A DNA stretch of 64,000 nucleotides from Halohasta salina. GTDB lineage: Archaea; Halobacteriota; Halobacteria; Halobacteriales; Haloferacaceae. Location: assembly GCF_024178165.1 (NCBI RefSeq), contig NZ_JAMZIE010000002.1, positions 310,001 through 374,000 of the forward strand. Direction: 5' to 3'. Positions 17,583-26,834 of this stretch are shown here, one piece after another. A model generated the notes under the pieces. The model made no database searches. It had not been told where the DNA came from and worked only from the letters and a program-made list of their open reading frames with translations. The position numbers and the translations under genes are program-made. Position 1 is the stretch's first letter. The number at the start of each line of letters is the position of its first letter.

Positions 17583-17718
17583 CGGTTCCGCGATGTCGCC
17601 AAATATCAGTTACAATCACTCTGTGTACGAACTGTTATGTTGATTGCGTCCGTATGTCAGCGTATATGCTGTGCCGCCGGAACCGGCCGACGAGACGACC
17701 GATGGCTCCCGGAGAGCT

Positions 17719-18675
17719 ATGGTAAAAGACAGACAGATCGCTCGGAGCAAGGCGATCCAACAGCGGACCGGCAAAACCTTCCATCTCGCCACGCGGTTGT
17801 TGCCCCAGCGGATGCGCGAGGCGACCTACGTGTTGTACGCCTTCTTCCGTGTCGCCGACGAGGTGGTCGACGACCCCGGCGACCGGACGCCAGCCGAACA
17901 GCGCGCCGAACTCGAAGCGATTCGTGCGGCCGCCCTCGGCGAACGTGAGACCGACGACCCGGTGTTGGCAGCGTTCGCCGAACTGCGTGAGACCTACGAG
18001 ATCGACCCCGCCGACGTCGACGTCTTCATTGACGCGATGATCTCGGATATCGACACCGACCGCTACGAAACCTACGCCGAGCTCGAAGCCTACATGGACG
18101 GCTCGGCCTCCGCCGTCGGGCGGATGATGACTGCGGTCATGGATCCCGACGACCCCGAGCGGGCGCTGCCACACGCCACGGCCCTCGGCGAAGCCTTCCA
18201 ACTGACGAACTTTATTCGGGACGTCCGCGAAGACATCGTCGAGCGGGACCGGATCTATCTCCCGCAGTCGACCCTCGAACGCCACGGCGTCACCGACGAC
18301 CAACTCATGGCCTTCGAGATGGACGCCAGCGTCCGGGCTGTCGTTCAGGACGAACTCGCCCGCGCCGAACGCCTCTACGAGGAGGGTGTCGCCGGCATCA
18401 AATACCTCCCCGAGGACTGCCAACTGGCGGTGCTGCTGGCGGCGGTCCTCTATGCGGACCACCATCGACTCATCCGTAACCGGGAGTACGACGTCCTCTC
18501 GGAGACCCCCCAGCTCACGACCGCCCGCAAACTCGCACTGCTGGCCCGGACCCGCTGGCAGTGGGTCTGGAACAAGGACCCCGAGGCCGTCTTCCGCAAC
18601 ATCACCGAGGGGAAGGGCCGCGGCGGAATGTTCACCCGCGGTGCGGAACTGGTCGACCGGCTGCCGGTCCGATAG
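17719..18675 (+). CDS. crtB: Phytoene synthase
   Basis: 318 residues from the ATG at 17719; TTG and GTG codons further upstream are in frame but the added residues look unlike the family. The enzyme condenses two geranylgeranyl diphosphates to phytoene, the first committed carotenoid step. Both Asp-rich Mg-binding motifs are present: DEVVDD (residues 47-52) and DVREDIVERDRIYLP. It is the last gene of the carotenoid block. The 136-base gap before it contains AT-rich stretches (GTTACAATCAC, CTGTTATGTTG) that may form an internal promoter. Confidence 0.95.
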   Translation: MVKDRQIARSKAIQQRTGKTFHLATRLLPQRMREATYVLYAFFRVADEVVDDPGDRTPAEQRAELEAIRAAALGERETDDPVLAAFAELRETYEIDPADVDVFIDAMISDIDTDRYETYAELEAYMDGSASAVGRMMTAVMDPDDPERALPHATALGEAFQLTNFIRDVREDIVERDRIYLPQSTLERHGVTDDQLMAFEMDASVRAVVQDELARAERLYEEGVAGIKYLPEDCQLAVLLAAVLYADHHRLIRNREYDVLSETPQLTTARKLALLARTRWQWVWNKDPEAVFRNITEGKGRGGMFTRGAELVDRLPVR

Positions 18676-18864
18676 CCGGTCGACCGGACGGGATCGACCA
18701 CGACACCGCGAAACGAGTGTTCGTATCACATGCGTGAGTCGACACCACGACCGGTTTGGTTCCTCTAGTGTTTCGGATACGAACGGACCAATAGCCGATG
18801 ATATTCAGGTAATTGTTACTAGTCTTCCATCGGATTTATGAACGGTCCGCCCCAAACGGCTTCC

Positions 18865-19398
18865 ATGTCATCGATTGAGCTCACACCAAGCCAAAAAACG
18901 ATCTTGACAGCGCTCACCAATCTCCACCGCGAGACCGAGGACGCTGTCAAAGGCGAGGACATCGCCGACGAAGTAGACCGCAACCCCGGCACCATCCGCA
19001 ACCAGATGCAGAGCCTCAAAGCCCTCCAGCTCGTCGAAGGGGTCCCCGGCCCGAAGGGCGGCTATAAGCCAACCGCCGACGCCTACGAAGCCCTCGACGT
19101 CGACCAGATGGACGAGCCGGCGACGGTACCGCTGACCCACGAGGGCGACACCGTCGAGACCGCCAACGTCGAGAGCATCGACCTCTCGAGCGTCCACCAC
19201 CCGGAACTCTGCCGCGCGGAGATCCACCTGCAGGGGTCGGTACGTGACTTCCACGAGGGCGACGAGGTTATCGTCGGGCCGACGCCGCTGTCGAAACTCC
19301 AGATTACGGGCACCCTCGACGCCAAAGACGACACCAACAACATCCTCATTCTGCAGATCGACGAGATGGTCGCGCCGGCCGAAGAACCGGCTCACTGA
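18865..19398 (+). CDS. Winged-helix transcriptional regulator (Rrf2/TrmB-like)
   Basis: 177 residues from the ATG at 18865; an in-frame ATG at 18838 is an alternative. The N-terminal ~75 residues form a winged helix (SQKTILTAL ... VDRNPGTIRNQMQSLKAL ... GPKGGYKPT). The C-terminal ~100 residues are beta-rich with no recognised ligand site and only one Cys, so an Fe-S cluster as in bacterial Rrf2 proteins is unlikely. Related haloarchaeal proteins are annotated as Rrf2-family regulators. It follows crtB after 190 bases with its own TATA-like TAATTGTTAC, so control of the pigment genes is possible but unproven. Confidence 0.78.
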   Translation: MSSIELTPSQKTILTALTNLHRETEDAVKGEDIADEVDRNPGTIRNQMQSLKALQLVEGVPGPKGGYKPTADAYEALDVDQMDEPATVPLTHEGDTVETANVESIDLSSVHHPELCRAEIHLQGSVRDFHEGDEVIVGPTPLSKLQITGTLDAKDDTNNILILQIDEMVAPAEEPAH

Positions 19399-19574
19399 TC
19401 CGTCGATCGGTCGTTTCGTCCCCGCTCGGTACGACAGCGACAGTTTCCTGTTTCGTGGCCCAGTCGCCTCTCGTTTCCCGGTCGCCTCTCGTTCAATCGG
19501 TGGGAGTCGACCGTCGGGCTCGATCCCGGCGTCGCGTCGTTATCTGTGGACGGTTTTGTTGTTGCTGACCCGCC

Positions 19575-20741
19575 TCACATGTCGCTCCAGCAACTCGCGG
19601 CGCGTTTGACCGTCGTGACGTCCGAGATCCAGCGACAGGCGATCGCCTTTTTGAGCGTTCTGGCGGCCGGTCCACCGAAGGTGTTGATCGGGATGCCCAT
19701 GACGTCGTGGGCGACCGCGTCGTGGCCGACCGAGATGACGGTGCCTTTGTCCTTGTACTTCCACGATTTCAGCGGCGCCCCGCGGACTGCACGGGCGAGA
19801 TTCTCGCCGGCGACCTCGGCGGCGGTCCAGGCTGCCTGGGCGGTCGGCGGCGCGTTGTCGTCGCTACCCTGGTCGACGAGGGCAGCATCGCCGATGGCGA
19901 AGACGCGCTCGTCGCTGGTCTGGAAGTCCGACTCCGCGAAGACGCGGTTCGACCGGTCGTCCTTATCGAGGTCGGTGTCGGCGACCTCTTCGTGGCCGGT
20001 GATGCCGCCGGTCCAGACGAGGACGTCGTACTCCATGGCGGTGTCCTCGCCGAGATAGACCTGCTCGTCGTCGACTTCCGAGATGAAATCGCCGGTGAGG
20101 ATCTCGACGTCCCGGTCCAGCAGGCGTTTTTTGAGCGCGCCCTGAACCTCCGGATCGTTGCCGGGGAAGATCTCGTCGAGCCCCTCGATGAGTGTGATAT
20201 CCAGCGGCGAGCGGGTGTCGTCGCGGTAGCCAGCGATCTCGCCGGCGACCTGAATGCCCGACAGCCCCGCCCCGCCGACGAGCACGTTGGCGGGATCGCT
20301 CTGGGTGGCCTCCTCGCCGGCGGTCCGGATCGCCTCGTGGATCTCGCGGGCGTCGTCGAGGCTCTTCATCGTCAGCGAGTGCTCTTCGAGGCCGTCGATG
20401 CCGAAGAAGGCGGTCGAACTCCCGACCCCGAGCAGCAGGTAGTCGTACTCGACGTCCTCGCCGTCCTGCAGTTCGAGCCGTCGCTCGTCGGTGTCGACGC
20501 CGGTAACGCGGTCCCGAATGAAGTTCGTCGTCGGGGCCTTGATGTCGTCTACGGGGATAGCGACTTTCGATTCGGCCTGTGGGTTGCGGATCACGCGGTG
20601 GGTCTCGTGGAGCACGAGGTGGTAGTCCTGCTCCGAGATCCAGGTGAGTTCGGCCTCCCCGGCATCGATCTCGTCTTCGAACGATTTGACCGTGCCGGCA
20701 CCGGCGTAGCCAGCACCAACGACGACGACATGATCTGTCAT
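19575..20741 (-). CDS. ndh: Type II NADH dehydrogenase (NDH-2-like FAD oxidoreductase)
   Basis: 388 residues. Two Rossmann folds are evident: FAD-binding GAGYAG (residues 9-14) and NAD-binding VGGAGLSGIQVAGE in the middle. The FAIGDAALVD motif near residue 285 completes the FAD site. The family passes electrons from NADH to quinone at the membrane surface without pumping protons; sulfide:quinone reductases are related, but the Cys pattern expected for SQR is absent. It stands alone and converges with the HTH regulator gene. The start MTDHVVVVG is well supported. Confidence 0.88.
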   Translation of the reverse strand: MTDHVVVVGAGYAGAGTVKSFEDEIDAGEAELTWISEQDYHLVLHETHRVIRNPQAESKVAIPVDDIKAPTTNFIRDRVTGVDTDERRLELQDGEDVEYDYLLLGVGSSTAFFGIDGLEEHSLTMKSLDDAREIHEAIRTAGEEATQSDPANVLVGGAGLSGIQVAGEIAGYRDDTRSPLDITLIEGLDEIFPGNDPEVQGALKKRLLDRDVEILTGDFISEVDDEQVYLGEDTAMEYDVLVWTGGITGHEEVADTDLDKDDRSNRVFAESDFQTSDERVFAIGDAALVDQGSDDNAPPTAQAAWTAAEVAGENLARAVRGAPLKSWKYKDKGTVISVGHDAVAHDVMGIPINTFGGPAARTLKKAIACRWISDVTTVKRAASCWSDM

Positions 20742-20862
20742 GTGTCTCTCTCCGGTGGCATCGGATAAATCGGCTTTGAAACAGTGGTCCAGAACACGCG
20801 TCGACAGGCTGACCCGAACTCCCCGATTTGACCGTCAGTGAGCCCCAAAACGACCGATTTGC

Positions 20863-21744
20863 TCAATCGAGGTCCAAGCCAGCATGCCACGTACTCACAC
20901 CCGCCTCGCGTTTCCGCTCGTCCATCCGCGCCAGCAGGTCGACCGCGAGGCTCGCGGTCTCGGCGGCCCGCCGGTCGCCCTCGGTGCGGAACTCACCCGT
21001 CTGGCGGTTGGCGTAGACCGCACAGACCGCCCCTGCCCGGAGGCCGTAGATCGATGCCAGCGTCAGGATGGTCGCGGCCTCCATCTCGATGTTGGTGACG
21101 TTGGCGTTCCGTAAGCTGTCGACCAACTCGTCGCTACCGGGGGCCTCGTAGCCGTCGAAGCCGGGTCGACCCTGTCCGGCGTAGAACCCGTCGGCGCTCA
21201 TCGTCAGTCCGACGTGGTAGTCGTAGCCTAACCGCTCGGCGGCAGCGACCAGCGCCGAGACGACCTCGTGGCTGGCCACCGCCGGGTAGTCCGTGCGGAT
21301 GTACTCCTTGCTGGTGCCCTCCTGTCGGACCGCCCCCGAGGTGATGACCAGATCGCCGACCGACACCTCGGGTTGGATCGCCCCACAGGAGCCGACCCGG
21401 ATGAGCGTCTCCGCGCCAGCCCGGGCGAGTTCCTCGACCGCGATCGCCGTTGAGGGACCCCCGATCCCGGTCGAGGTCGCCGAGATCGGTGTTCCCTCGT
21501 AGCGACCGGTCGACGTCCGGTACTCCCGGTGGCTGGCGACCGTGGTCGCGTCGTCCCACAGTTCGGTGATGGTCCCGATACGCTCGGGGTTGCCCGGCAG
21601 CAGTACGCTGTCGGCCATGTCGTCGCCGGTGACTTCGAGGTGGTACTGGCGGTCGGCGTTGGGATCTTCGCTATTACCTGGGACCTCCGTGTCGGTCTCG
21701 GCCTCGGTCGGGGCCGATTCGTCGACGTCCGAGGGGTGGGTCAT
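20863..21744 (-). CDS. udp: Uridine/nucleoside phosphorylase
   Basis: 293 residues from the ATG at 21744; the frame extends upstream only as an antiframe of cdd. The LLPGNPERI motif near residue 42 binds phosphate, and the GIGGPSTAIAVEELARAGAETLIRVGSCG stretch is the classical nucleoside phosphorylase signature; NIEMEAATI contributes the ribose-binding Glu. It cleaves nucleosides with phosphate to base and ribose-1-phosphate. The start overlaps the cdd stop by four bases, giving a pyrimidine salvage pair in which cytidine is deaminated to uridine and then phosphorolysed. Confidence 0.92.
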   Translation of the reverse strand: MTHPSDVDESAPTEAETDTEVPGNSEDPNADRQYHLEVTGDDMADSVLLPGNPERIGTITELWDDATTVASHREYRTSTGRYEGTPISATSTGIGGPSTAIAVEELARAGAETLIRVGSCGAIQPEVSVGDLVITSGAVRQEGTSKEYIRTDYPAVASHEVVSALVAAAERLGYDYHVGLTMSADGFYAGQGRPGFDGYEAPGSDELVDSLRNANVTNIEMEAATILTLASIYGLRAGAVCAVYANRQTGEFRTEGDRRAAETASLAVDLLARMDERKREAGVSTWHAGLDLD

Positions 21745-22163
21745 CGGTCGACCCCCTCGCGCCGTTCGCTCGCCGCGTCGAGCGTTTCCCCCGAGATCGT
21801 CGTCGGCAGCAGTTCGCCCAGCGTGTAGGTGTCGACCGCGTCGCCGCGGTCGCAGACGATTTCGAGATCGTCGCCGGCGAACTCCGCGAGCGTCTGTCGA
21901 CACATCCCACAGGGGGTGACCCCATCGCGGGCCGCCGAAGCGACGGCCAGCCGTTCGAACGCAGTGTGGCCGGTCTTGACGGCTTCGGCGACGGCGACTT
22001 CCTCGGCGTGGAGGCTGTTGGAGTAGTTGGCGTTCTCGATGTTACAGCCGACGAAGACGCTGCCGTCGGCGGTTCGCAGCGCCGCACCCACGGGGTACTC
22101 GGAGTAGGGGACGTGGGCCGCCGCCAGCGCCTCGCGGGCCCGGTCGATCAGTCGGTCGGTCAT
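21741..22163 (-). CDS. cdd: Cytidine deaminase
   Basis: 140 residues from the ATG at 22163. The zinc site is clear: HAEEVAVAEA supplies a ligand at the position filled by Cys or His plus the catalytic Glu, and PCGMCRQTLAEF supplies two Cys ligands. NIENANYSNSLHAEE is the substrate-binding region. This is the short tetrameric form of the enzyme, converting cytidine to uridine. It is the first gene of a two-gene unit with udp. A TATA-like GGTATTTATATAC lies about 25 bases upstream on the minus strand. Confidence 0.95.
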   Translation of the reverse strand: MTDRLIDRAREALAAAHVPYSEYPVGAALRTADGSVFVGCNIENANYSNSLHAEEVAVAEAVKTGHTAFERLAVASAARDGVTPCGMCRQTLAEFAGDDLEIVCDRGDAVDTYTLGELLPTTISGETLDAASERREGVDR

Positions 22164-22242
22164 ACCGGAAGCGTGGTACGAGATGTATATAAATACCGGC
22201 GCGAACGACAGGTTTCTACACCGCCACCGATTTATATGTGGT

Positions 22243-22518
22243 ATGGGAGACGAATCGACCCCCGGTGTCTCCGGACGGGGACGGCGAATTCTGCTCGGAC
22301 TCGGTGCGGGTGGGGTCCTCTTGGGCGGCGTACTGGGATTCTTCGTCGGTGCCAACGGCGGCGAGGCACTGACCGAGGTGACGCCGTTTGGGGTCCTGAC
22401 CGTTCCAATCTCGCCGGCGGCGATGACACTCTACGGTATGATCGTCGTCGGGGTTGCGATCGGGCTGCTCTACGGGGCGGTGTCGCTGGCCTCGCGGTTC
22501 GACACCAACGCGCGGTGA
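22243..22518 (+). CDS. Small two-helix membrane protein (DUF7520-like)
   Basis: 91 residues from the ATG at 22243. A polar N-terminus of ~17 residues is followed by two membrane helices (about residues 18-38 and 60-82). The pattern resembles haloarchaeal DUF7520 proteins found near respiratory gene clusters, though I am not certain. The function is unknown. It is divergent from cdd, with TATA-like elements on both strands in the 80-base spacer, and 41 bases before the next small membrane gene. Confidence 0.65.
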   Translation: MGDESTPGVSGRGRRILLGLGAGGVLLGGVLGFFVGANGGEALTEVTPFGVLTVPISPAAMTLYGMIVVGVAIGLLYGAVSLASRFDTNAR

Positions 22519-22559
22519 GAGGTAGGACGGTTTTTGAGTCTCCGCCCCGTAGGGCCGGT

Positions 22560-22850
22560 ATGGAAACGCCGACCGGAGACCCCGATCCGGACGAGCAGTC
22601 GACCGAGGGACCCAGCCGCGAGGAACTCCTCGACGACGATGTGCTCGACTCGGGACGGAAACGGAAACGGGCGGCGCTCTACTCGCTGCCGTTCTTGCTG
22701 CTCGGCCTCGGCAACGTGGCGTTGATCCTCGGCTGGGGGCTGGAGCCGCTGTGGGCCTTCCTACTGCTGCCGCCGATCCTGTTCTGTACCGTGTTGACCT
22801 ACATCGTCTTCAGTACGGACTTCCTCGACGGCCGGGCCGGGGTGGAGTAA
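22560..22850 (+). CDS. Small membrane protein with acidic N-terminus
   Basis: 96 residues from the ATG at 22560; the frame is open far upstream but only as an antiframe of other genes. About 35 acidic residues precede a basic RKRKRAA stop-transfer patch and two helices (residues ~40-60 and 63-85). No recognised family. It follows the previous two-helix gene closely on the same strand, suggesting a small operon, and converges with the membrane-anchored HTH gene, whose stop lies one base beyond its own. Confidence 0.65.
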   Translation: METPTGDPDPDEQSTEGPSREELLDDDVLDSGRKRKRAALYSLPFLLLGLGNVALILGWGLEPLWAFLLLPPILFCTVLTYIVFSTDFLDGRAGVE

Positions 22851-22851
22851 G

Positions 22852-23409
22852 TCAGCCGCCGGTGGCCGGTCGTCGACGCCACCATCGGTGGACGCGGTGG
22901 GAGAACGTGGTTGCGACGACGAACACGACGAGCCAGAACGTCATCGCAATGGCTGTGACGAGGTACTCCGACTGGGTGATCGGTCCATGGGCGTCGCGTG
23001 GAACGACCATCAACGATCCCCACATGAGCCAGAACGGCAGCGTCAGGATTGCCCAGATCGCCGTCGACATACCTAACACCCCGACGATGCCCCACCGAGT
23101 ACTATCGAACACGGCGAACAGATGCCGAAGGCCGGCCCGTACCTGATACCGAGCCGGCGGAACGATGTCCTCGGCCAACTGGTAGGCCTTCCGCTGCTCA
23201 CCGTACGACTGCAGTATCCCCTCCTCGGTCAACGCCGTCAGATAGTTTCTGATCTGTCCCTGTCCGACACCCAACTCATCGCCGAGTTCGGATTCGACTT
23301 CCGTGACATCGAACCGCTTTGCGGGCCGCTGCTGAAACCAGTTGACAACGGGCAGCTTCTTCTCGTCGGAGGTTCCGTCGACCGGATAGTCGTCGATCAC
23401 ATCATCCAT
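22852..23409 (-). CDS. Membrane-anchored winged-helix protein
   Basis: 185 residues from the ATG at 23409. The first ~90 residues are soluble and contain a winged helix (KRFDVTEVESELGDELGVG, then IRNYLTALTEEGILQ). Two membrane helices (about residues 108-130 and 150-172) follow, with a basic C-terminus (HRVHRWWRRR). The arrangement suggests a DNA-binding protein tethered to the membrane, but no sensor domain is visible outside. Targets are unknown. The upstream region carries a 19-base dyad that could be an autoregulatory site. Confidence 0.75.
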   Translation of the reverse strand: MDDVIDDYPVDGTSDEKKLPVVNWFQQRPAKRFDVTEVESELGDELGVGQGQIRNYLTALTEEGILQSYGEQRKAYQLAEDIVPPARYQVRAGLRHLFAVFDSTRWGIVGVLGMSTAIWAILTLPFWLMWGSLMVVPRDAHGPITQSEYLVTAIAMTFWLVVFVVATTFSHRVHRWWRRRPATGG

Positions 23410-23723
23410 GTGGCGCACGGCAAATCACCGGACTCCGACCGATTTTGTGTAGTTGAAATCCGGGTTGAGATACGTGGAATCGATTTCGGTTGTGAATCGT
23501 CGTGGGCTACTATTGTGGAGACGCCCGATGAACGAACTGCAATGTGGAAGCATTGTAACTCACAGGTCAGAAGCAGGTGACACAAGGATTGTGGTTCCCA
23601 CAATCGATCACGTATCGAGGACCTGTAACGACCGCTGATTACGTCGGTCCCCGCTGACGCGACAGCGCCGACATATCGCTTGCCCCCCTCCACCCCTCGA
23701 TACGGTTTCTCGACGGCCGGCGA
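23410..23723. other. Intergenic region with dyad
   Basis: 314 bases between the membrane-anchored HTH gene and the GNAT gene. Base composition is less GC-rich than in the neighbours. It holds the 19-base dyad at 23587-23605 and two related TTGTGG elements near 23514 and 23541. A 36-codon frame starting at 23528 on the plus strand is open but has no family resemblance, and I do not call it a gene. Confidence 0.55.
23587..23605. promoter_or_regulatory. Perfect dyad GATTGTGG-TTC-CCACAATC
   Basis: Eight-base arms around a three-base centre. It lies about 180 bases before the membrane-anchored HTH gene (minus strand). It could be an operator or a short hairpin; no T-run follows on either strand, so a terminator is unlikely. 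Confidence 0.45.
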
Positions 23724-24302
23724 TCACTGTCCGGTATCGTATTTATACGTGGCCGTCTCCGGATCGATACCGAAATCCTCGGGCGTCTCCGGATTCTCGT
23801 CGGTATCGGCGTCGGCGGCAGCGGTTTTGAACGCCTCCCGGAGCCGGGGTGGCATCTCGAAGGCCTCGACGTCGATCGCCAGCGGGACGACGGCGTCGTC
23901 GACCGCCTCGCGTTTGCGCTCCAGTCGGGCGAGCAACTGCTCCGGCAGCGTCTCGGCGTCGACCTGCTCGAAGCCGAACTGGGTGAGGTAGTCGGGCTGG
24001 TCGGTCAACACGGAGACCGTTTCGAATGCTTGGTCGCCGGCCTCGGCGACCAGCCGCTCGACGACGTGTGCGCCGACGCCCTGCCCGCGCCACGGCTCGA
24101 CCACGCCGATGCTGGTGAGCTCACAGACCTCTGGGTCGCCGGTGTGGATCCGGAGCCGGCCGAACCCCACCCGCTCGTTTGACTCCTCGTCGACCGCGAG
24201 CACGTAGTCGCGCGACCGAAACGCCTCGGCGTCGACGCCTAGCGCGTCGATCCGGTCCAATAGCCACGCCTCGTCCCGGTTTTTGGCATCGCGGACGTAC
24301 AT
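23724..24302 (-). CDS. GNAT-family N-acetyltransferase
   Basis: 192 residues from the ATG at 24302. The acetyl-CoA-binding motif is WRGQGVGAHVVERL in the middle of the protein, preceded by the beta-strand ELTSIGVVEP. An extra ~60 acidic residues follow the GNAT core, ending in YKYDTGQ. The substrate cannot be predicted; family members acetylate amino acids, antibiotics, polyamines or protein N-termini. It stands alone, divergent from the DUF7116-like gene. Confidence 0.88.
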   Translation of the reverse strand: MYVRDAKNRDEAWLLDRIDALGVDAEAFRSRDYVLAVDEESNERVGFGRLRIHTGDPEVCELTSIGVVEPWRGQGVGAHVVERLVAEAGDQAFETVSVLTDQPDYLTQFGFEQVDAETLPEQLLARLERKREAVDDAVVPLAIDVEAFEMPPRLREAFKTAAADADTDENPETPEDFGIDPETATYKYDTGQ

Positions 24303-24441
24303 GTGGTACTCGTAGACACCCCCGGACAATAAACCTCTCCGGTGGGTAAAACCGGCCCGTCCGGGCCGGCATACGACGGCCGCGAAACTGGCGGAATACT
24401 GTGGTAACATTTATCATGGATGGTGACGTACGCCCAACTGG

Positions 24442-24795
24442 ATGGCCCCTGTTACCATACCACCGACCGAAGCGGCCAGGACCGTGTTCCGACGGCTCGG
24501 CTACGCCATCAGCGAGGAGGGCAGCGAGTTCGTCGCCGAGCGAAAGTGGCGTCGCGTCCGAGTCACACCGCTGTGTGTCGACGACGCCGTCGACCCCGAA
24601 TCGGCCCTCGACGACGAGGACGACGACGGGCTTCGACTGCGATGTTTCGTCACTTGGATGGAGTGTACAGGGGAGTTGCGCGAGTATCTCCGGTCGGCCA
24701 AACCGCCGTACGACTGGGCGATTATCGGCATCGAGGAGGACGACGACGAGACGTTCGAGGTCGTCCATCCCGACACGACACTCGCACCGGCATAG
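24442..24795 (+). CDS. DUF7116-like haloarchaeal protein
   Basis: 117 residues, soluble and acidic. The sequence begins MAPVTIPPTEAARTVFRRLGY and contains AERKWRRVRVTPL and the late Trp-containing segment PYDWAIIGIE, a pattern I recognise from a conserved haloarchaeal family of unknown function. A TATA-like ACATTTATCATGG is ~30 bases upstream. No enzymatic motif is visible. Two Cys residues (CVDD, CFVTWMEC) are not arranged as a metal knuckle. Confidence 0.72.
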   Translation: MAPVTIPPTEAARTVFRRLGYAISEEGSEFVAERKWRRVRVTPLCVDDAVDPESALDDEDDDGLRLRCFVTWMECTGELREYLRSAKPPYDWAIIGIEEDDDETFEVVHPDTTLAPA

Positions 24796-24846
24796 CTGTC
24801 AGTAGCGGGTGATTTTTTGAGGGCGTGCGTCGAAGGAATAGCTGCG

Positions 24847-25047
24847 ATGGTACACAAAAAGGTCACACTGATCGGGAAGAGTACCGAGAGCTTCGATGCA
24901 GCCGTCGACGACGCCATCGACCGTGCCCAGGCCACCCTCGATAACGTCCACTGGATCGAAGTCGAGGAGCTTGGCGTCGAGTTGGCGACCGTCGACGACC
25001 GGGAGTATCAGGCGGAAGTCGAGGTCGCCTTCCAGCTCGAAGAGTAG
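24847..25047 (+). CDS. Dodecin (flavin-binding)
   Basis: 66 residues from the ATG at 24847. The sequence [19 protein letters not shown], the [11 protein letters not shown] segment with the flavin-stacking Trp, and the Gln-containing tail match archaeal dodecin, a hollow dodecamer that stores riboflavin or lumichrome and protects against photodamage. The Halobacterium salinarum protein is the structural prototype. A T-rich element (GATTTTTTGAG) about 32 bases before the start is the likely TATA box. It precedes the universal stress protein on the same strand. Confidence 0.92.
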   Translation: MVHKKVTLIGKSTESFDAAVDDAIDRAQATLDNVHWIEVEELGVELATVDDREYQAEVEVAFQLEE

Positions 25048-25140
25048 CCGAACCGCCGCCGCGGACCCCTCTCGCGGCTTGCAGCCTCCGTTTTATTGGA
25101 ACGATACTCTCTTTGCCCGGAGCCGTCGATACCGAGACAG

Positions 25141-25560
25141 ATGACGCTCGTCGTGGTCCCGGTCCGGTACCCGCTTACTGCCCACTCGAAGGCGACACTC
25201 CGCGAGGCGATCCGCATCAGCGACGACCGCGGTGGGGAGCTGTCGGTGCTCCACGTCGACCTCTATCAGGATAGCAACCACGTCAGCCGGACCGAACTGA
25301 AACGGGCGGTCGAACGCGAGTTCGGCGACCTCCAGCAGGCCCGTTACGTCGTCCGCCGTGGCTTCCTGGTCGAGGAGACGATCCTCGAAGAGATCGCCGC
25401 CGAGAATGCCGATATCGTCGTGATCGGCTCCGGACAGGCCAGCCAGTGGAAGCGGATGGTCCGCAAACTCCTTTCGGACCCCGACATCGGATCCTACCTC
25501 CGCGAGAAACTCGACTGTACGGTGATCACGGTCGACGCGGACGGACACACCGACGAGTAG
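25141..25560 (+). CDS. Universal stress protein (UspA family)
   Basis: 139 residues from the ATG at 25141; 15 codons more are open upstream. The N-terminal strand MTLVVVPVRYP and the end motif IVVIGSGQASQWKRM...LDCTVITV show the Usp alpha/beta fold. The ATP-binding Gx2Gx9GS/T motif is only partly kept (GSGQASQW), so nucleotide binding is uncertain. It lies 93 bases after the dodecin gene. Role: unspecified stress response. Confidence 0.85.
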   Translation: MTLVVVPVRYPLTAHSKATLREAIRISDDRGGELSVLHVDLYQDSNHVSRTELKRAVEREFGDLQQARYVVRRGFLVEETILEEIAAENADIVVIGSGQASQWKRMVRKLLSDPDIGSYLREKLDCTVITVDADGHTDE

Positions 25561-25606
25561 CCACCAGCTACGGCGGCGGTAGCCGCCGCCTACTTATATA
25601 CCGTCT

Positions 25607-26758
25607 TCAGACGCCGAACGTCGCCCGGAGCATGTCACGGGTGCCGGGGCCGAGGCCGACCGCGACGACCGCGACCAACAGGAGGTAGGTGTACCGCGGA
25701 CTCTCCTCGAACAGTTCCTCGTTGAACACCCACACGAGGACGGCTGCCGCCGCCAGCTTCACCAGCAGGAACGGCCACGCGTCGCCGGTTACCTCAAGCA
25801 CTGACGCCGGGAGCACCAGTCCAGTAATGTCGACGACGGCGGCGTTGACCGGGTGTTTCGGCACGAGGTTCGCGCCCGCACCGAGGGCTGGCATCCAGTC
25901 GAGGCCGACGACGTTGGCCACCCCGTCGACCGCGTGGGCCCAGATGACGACGAAGCCGATGAATCCGGTGCCGGCGTGGAGTGCTGGCCGGCCGATATCG
26001 ATGGCGTACCAGACGGCCACCGTCGAGAGCGTCGCCCCGACGAGGACGACCGCCGCGACCTGTGGGTAGATCGTCACGTACGTGGTTGTGACGCCGAGGA
26101 AGGCCAGATAGCCGACCGAACCCGCCACCAGCGCAGTGCCGATAGCAGCAAGCGGATAGGGGTAGGCGTCGACGAGACCGGCCGATTCGAGTCGGACGCT
26201 CACCAGTACCGCCGCGAGGGTGAGCACGAACACCGTGACGTAGATGAACGGGCTGATGATCAGCGCGCTCCACGGAAAGGCGACGAGCGGTTCGGCGCCG
26301 GCCCGGACCGCCGCGACGCCGGCGTCCTCGATGGTCCGGAGCGCGCCGCCGAACAGCATGAACGGGAACAGCGCGTAGAAGAACCGCCGGTCGGTGGCGA
26401 GATCGAGTCGGCGGAGCAGCAGGATGACGCCGAACAGCGCGAACAGCAGGGCGACGATGTAGCCGACCTCCGAGACCAGCGTGTAGCCCGGATAGGCGAC
26501 GATCTCGCCGGCGGCCTCGGCCCGCGAGCAGGCGGCCGCACTCCCGGCGAACTCGACAGTGCCGCCCGAGCGGATCGCACACTGTGCGCCGTTGCCGTCG
26601 GCGACGACCGGTCCCCAGAAGTACTGCCAGAGGAACCGACCGTAGAAGAGGTCCCGGAACAGCAGCGACCCCAACACCAGCAGGGCGACGAGGGTGCCCG
26701 TGGCACCGATCCACAGGCGTTCAGGGGAGGAATCGAGTCGATCGGAGACAGTAGCCAT
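25607..26758 (-). CDS. DUF63 family membrane protein
   Basis: 383 residues with about ten membrane helices. The [12 protein letters not shown] segment, RTIEDAG in the loop, and the [12 protein letters not shown] helix are typical of DUF63 proteins, which are archaeal and of unknown function. The N-terminus has one short cytoplasmic stretch ([16 protein letters not shown]) before the first helix. It stands between the Usp gene (convergent) and the inositol phosphatase gene (same strand, 76 bases upstream). Confidence 0.88.
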   Translation of the reverse strand: MATVSDRLDSSPERLWIGATGTLVALLVLGSLLFRDLFYGRFLWQYFWGPVVADGNGAQCAIRSGGTVEFAGSAAACSRAEAAGEIVAYPGYTLVSEVGYIVALLFALFGVILLLRRLDLATDRRFFYALFPFMLFGGALRTIEDAGVAAVRAGAEPLVAFPWSALIISPFIYVTVFVLTLAAVLVSVRLESAGLVDAYPYPLAAIGTALVAGSVGYLAFLGVTTTYVTIYPQVAAVVLVGATLSTVAVWYAIDIGRPALHAGTGFIGFVVIWAHAVDGVANVVGLDWMPALGAGANLVPKHPVNAAVVDITGLVLPASVLEVTGDAWPFLLVKLAAAAVLVWVFNEELFEESPRYTYLLLVAVVAVGLGPGTRDMLRATFGV

Positions 26759-26834
26759 TGGGTTTCCCTGTGGCCGTCAGTAAATTGAGCGTTCCGGTCG
26801 ACTGTACGTTGGGTGGCCGACAGGCTCGATCGTC

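Noticed and set aside
17644-17718. TTG/GTG upstream starts for crtB
   Set aside because: The added 25 residues have no resemblance to phytoene synthases; the ATG at 17719 gives a typical N-terminus.
18676-18687. CCGGTCGACCGG palindrome after crtB as a terminator
   Set aside because: It has no loop and no following T-run, and the same 12-mer type appears within genes, so it is more likely sequence composition.
23528-23638. 36-codon plus-strand frame starting MNELQCGSIV
   Set aside because: No family, no promoter spacing and only chance length; the dyad at 23587 lies inside it.
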